In this document: piece after piece, positions 62,614 to 64,000 of the stretch
Numbering within the stretch: the first letter of the stretch is position 1
Layout of the letters: each line of letters starts with the position of its first letter
Assembly (NCBI GenBank): GCA_020638035.1
Contig: JACKJI010000001.1
Span: 1-64,000 of the forward strand
Reading direction: 5' to 3'
Length of the DNA stretch: 64,000 nt
DNA from: Hyphomicrobiaceae bacterium
GTDB taxonomy: Bacteria; Pseudomonadota; Alphaproteobacteria; Rhizobiales; Hyphomicrobiaceae
Translations under genes and position numbers: made by a program
Notes under the pieces: generated by a model
Database searches by the model: none
What the model saw: the letters and a program-made list of their open reading frames with translations, nothing else
Told to the model about the DNA's origin: nothing

Positions 62614-64000
62614 ATGTCCGGCGAACTCATCAGCTTCGATGACCTGCTTGCAGATCAGACCTTAGATGACATGCGTTCCGAGATGGCGGCGGGATCAGGC
62701 GGCTGCTCGTCTTCAAGCTGCGGTTCCAGTGCCGGCCCAGGCGACATGCCACCGGAGGTATGGGCCAAGATCAAGGACCATCCCTGCTACTCTGAGGAAG
62801 CGCATCACTACTTCGCTCGCATGCATGTCGCGGTCGCGCCCGCATGCAACATCCAATGCAACTACTGCAACCGCAAATACGATTGCGCCAACGAAAGCCG
62901 TCCCGGTGTCGTCTCGGAGAAGCTGACGCCCGACCAGGCATTGCGCAAGGTTGTCACCGTCGCCAATGAGGTGCCTCAGCTTTCGGTCTTGGGCATCGCC
63001 GGACCGGGGGACGCCTGCTACGACTGGAAGAAGACGAAGGCGACGTTCGAGGCCGTCTCGAAGGCGATCCCCGACATCAAGCTGTGCATTTCGACGAACG
63101 GTCTGGCGCTTCCCGATCATATCGAGGAACTCGCCGACATGAACGTCGACCACGTGACGATCACCATCAACATGGTGGACCCCGAGATCGGCACGAAGAT
63201 CTATCCGTGGATCTATTACAAGCATAAGCGCTACACGGGGCTCGAAGCCTCACAGATCCTGCACGAGCGGCAGATGCAAGGGCTTGAGATGCTGACCGAG
63301 CGCGGCATCCTGACCAAGATCAACTCGGTGATGATCCCCGGCGTCAACGACGAGCATCTCAAGGTTGTCAACGCCGAGGTGAAGAAGCGCGGCGCCTTCC
63401 TGCACAACATCATGCCGCTGATCTCCGACCCCGCGCACGGAACCCATTACGGACTGACGGGCCAGCGCGGGCCCACGCACGCCGAGCTGAAATCGCTTCA
63501 GGACGCATGTGCCGGCGGCGCCAACCTGATGCGTCACTGCCGCCAATGCCGTGCCGACGCCGTCGGCCTCCTCGGCGAAGACCGCGGCCAGGAGTTCACA
63601 CTCGACCAGCTGCCTGACGATGTCGTCTACGATGCCGCCAAACGCGATGCCTACCGCCAGGTCGTGGCCAAGGAACGCGGCGATCACGTCGCCGCCAAGA
63701 CACGGGCGATTGCCGAGCTGCAACAGGCGGCGGACCAGGCGATCCTTGTCGCCGTTGCGACCAAAGGCGGCGGCCGCATCAACGAGCATTTCGGCCACGC
63801 CAGGGAGTTCCAGGTCTACGAAGCGGGCCCTGAAGGCGTGAAATTCATCGGTCACCGCAAGGTGGAAGATGCCTACTGCCAGGGTGGTTTCGGCGAAGAC
63901 GCGACGCTCGACAGCGTCATCAAGACGCTCGACGGCGTCGATGTCGTGCTGTGCTCGAAGGTCGGCGACTGCCCGAAGAAGGACCTCGCGGCAGCGGGCA
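62614..64000 (+). CDS. nifB: NifB, radical-SAM FeMo-cofactor core synthase (3' end outside window)
   Basis: Radical-SAM enzyme that fuses two [4Fe-4S] clusters with a carbide to give the NifB-co precursor of FeMo-co. Visible parts are a short Ser/Cys/Gly-rich N-terminus, the radical-SAM motif CNIQCNYCNRKYDC (Cys78, Cys82, Cys85) and GIAGPGDACYDWKKT. A C-terminal NifX-like domain begins near residue 370 (ILVAVATKGGGRINEHFGHA). The frame is open to the window end, with about 460 residues seen. GAGG 5 bases before 62614 decides the start. Confidence 0.96.
   Translation, partial: MSGELISFDDLLADQTLDDMRSEMAAGSGGCSSSSCGSSAGPGDMPPEVWAKIKDHPCYSEEAHHYFARMHVAVAPACNIQCNYCNRKYDCANESRPGVVSEKLTPDQALRKVVTVANEVPQLSVLGIAGPGDACYDWKKTKATFEAVSKAIPDIKLCISTNGLALPDHIEELADMNVDHVTITINMVDPEIGTKIYPWIYYKHKRYTGLEASQILHERQMQGLEMLTERGILTKINSVMIPGVNDEHLKVVNAEVKKRGAFLHNIMPLISDPAHGTHYGLTGQRGPTHAELKSLQDACAGGANLMRHCRQCRADAVGLLGEDRGQEFTLDQLPDDVVYDAAKRDAYRQVVAKERGDHVAAKTRAIAELQQAADQAILVAVATKGGGRINEHFGHAREFQVYEAGPEGVKFIGHRKVEDAYCQGGFGEDATLDSVIKTLDGVDVVLCSKVGDCPKKDLAAAG

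Noticed and set aside
1..64000. CRISPR arrays, insertion sequences, integrases, rRNA or tRNA genes
   Set aside because: No direct-repeat arrays, transposase motifs or RNA gene signatures were seen on reading the gaps and gene list.

Overview
The window is high-GC bacterial DNA carrying about 50 protein genes, one clear pseudogene and no rRNA, tRNA or CRISPR array that I could find. Gene content and order point to an alphaproteobacterium of the Hyphomicrobiales (Rhizobiales) that fixes nitrogen. The evidence is argH divergent from a TlpA-like gene and followed by lptM and lysA, a TIGR02302/DUF4175 protein, an rplU-rpmA-GNAT-GNAT-obgE run, ppx-rlmE, a four-cysteine (oxygen-sensitive) NifA, NifB, and NifA/sigma-54 promoter elements. 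The species cannot be named from sequence alone.

Layout. 0.2-9.4 kb: ppx-rlmE, an M15 peptidase, a secreted alpha/beta-hydrolase-like protein, an amino-acid permease with a secreted partner of unknown function, and a patatin phospholipase. 9.4-13.8 kb: an accessory-looking pair, a gluzincin-type metallopeptidase overlapping a ComEC-like metallo-beta-lactamase-fold protein with a histone-H1-like tail. The pair is preceded by a 517-base gap with interleaved inverted repeats. 14-17 kb: a MarR regulator, a decayed N-acetylglutaminylglutamine amidotransferase and an intracellular PHB depolymerase. 17.5-30.6 kb: an RND efflux pair, two small genes, then a bacterial alpha-2-macroglobulin with its partner PbpC. 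30.9-34.6 kb: a lipoprotein PHB depolymerase, an outer-membrane barrel and two small membrane proteins, one of them HupE/UreJ. 34.6-42.1 kb: TIGR02302, lysA, a methyltransferase, lptM, argH and a TlpA-like thioredoxin. 42.2-45.2 kb: a zinc-type TonB receptor and a small His-rich membrane protein behind a probable Zur operator. 45.3-52.6 kb: an H1-like repeat protein, dapD, a Gly/Tyr-rich secreted protein, a DHFR-like gene, three GNAT genes, obgE, rpmA, rplU and an Ntn-hydrolase-like gene. 52.9-56.6 kb: an orphan FbpA-like iron-binding protein, a fumarylacetoacetase-family enzyme and a VWA protein.

The right end (56.8-64.0 kb) is the start of a nif cluster. Reading left from a shared control region are a [2Fe-2S] ferredoxin, a ferritin-like protein and modABC. 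Reading right are nifA and nifB, which runs off the window. I find -24/-12 (GG-N10-GC) promoters in front of the ferredoxin operon, nifA and nifB, and TGT-N10-ACA NifA sites in front of each divergent set. The simplest reading is that NifA switches on electron supply, iron handling and molybdate uptake together with FeMo-cofactor synthesis.

The least understood parts are the metallopeptidase/MBL pair with its upstream repeats, and the inclusion of modABC, with a ModC lacking its regulatory C-terminus, in the NifA-controlled unit.
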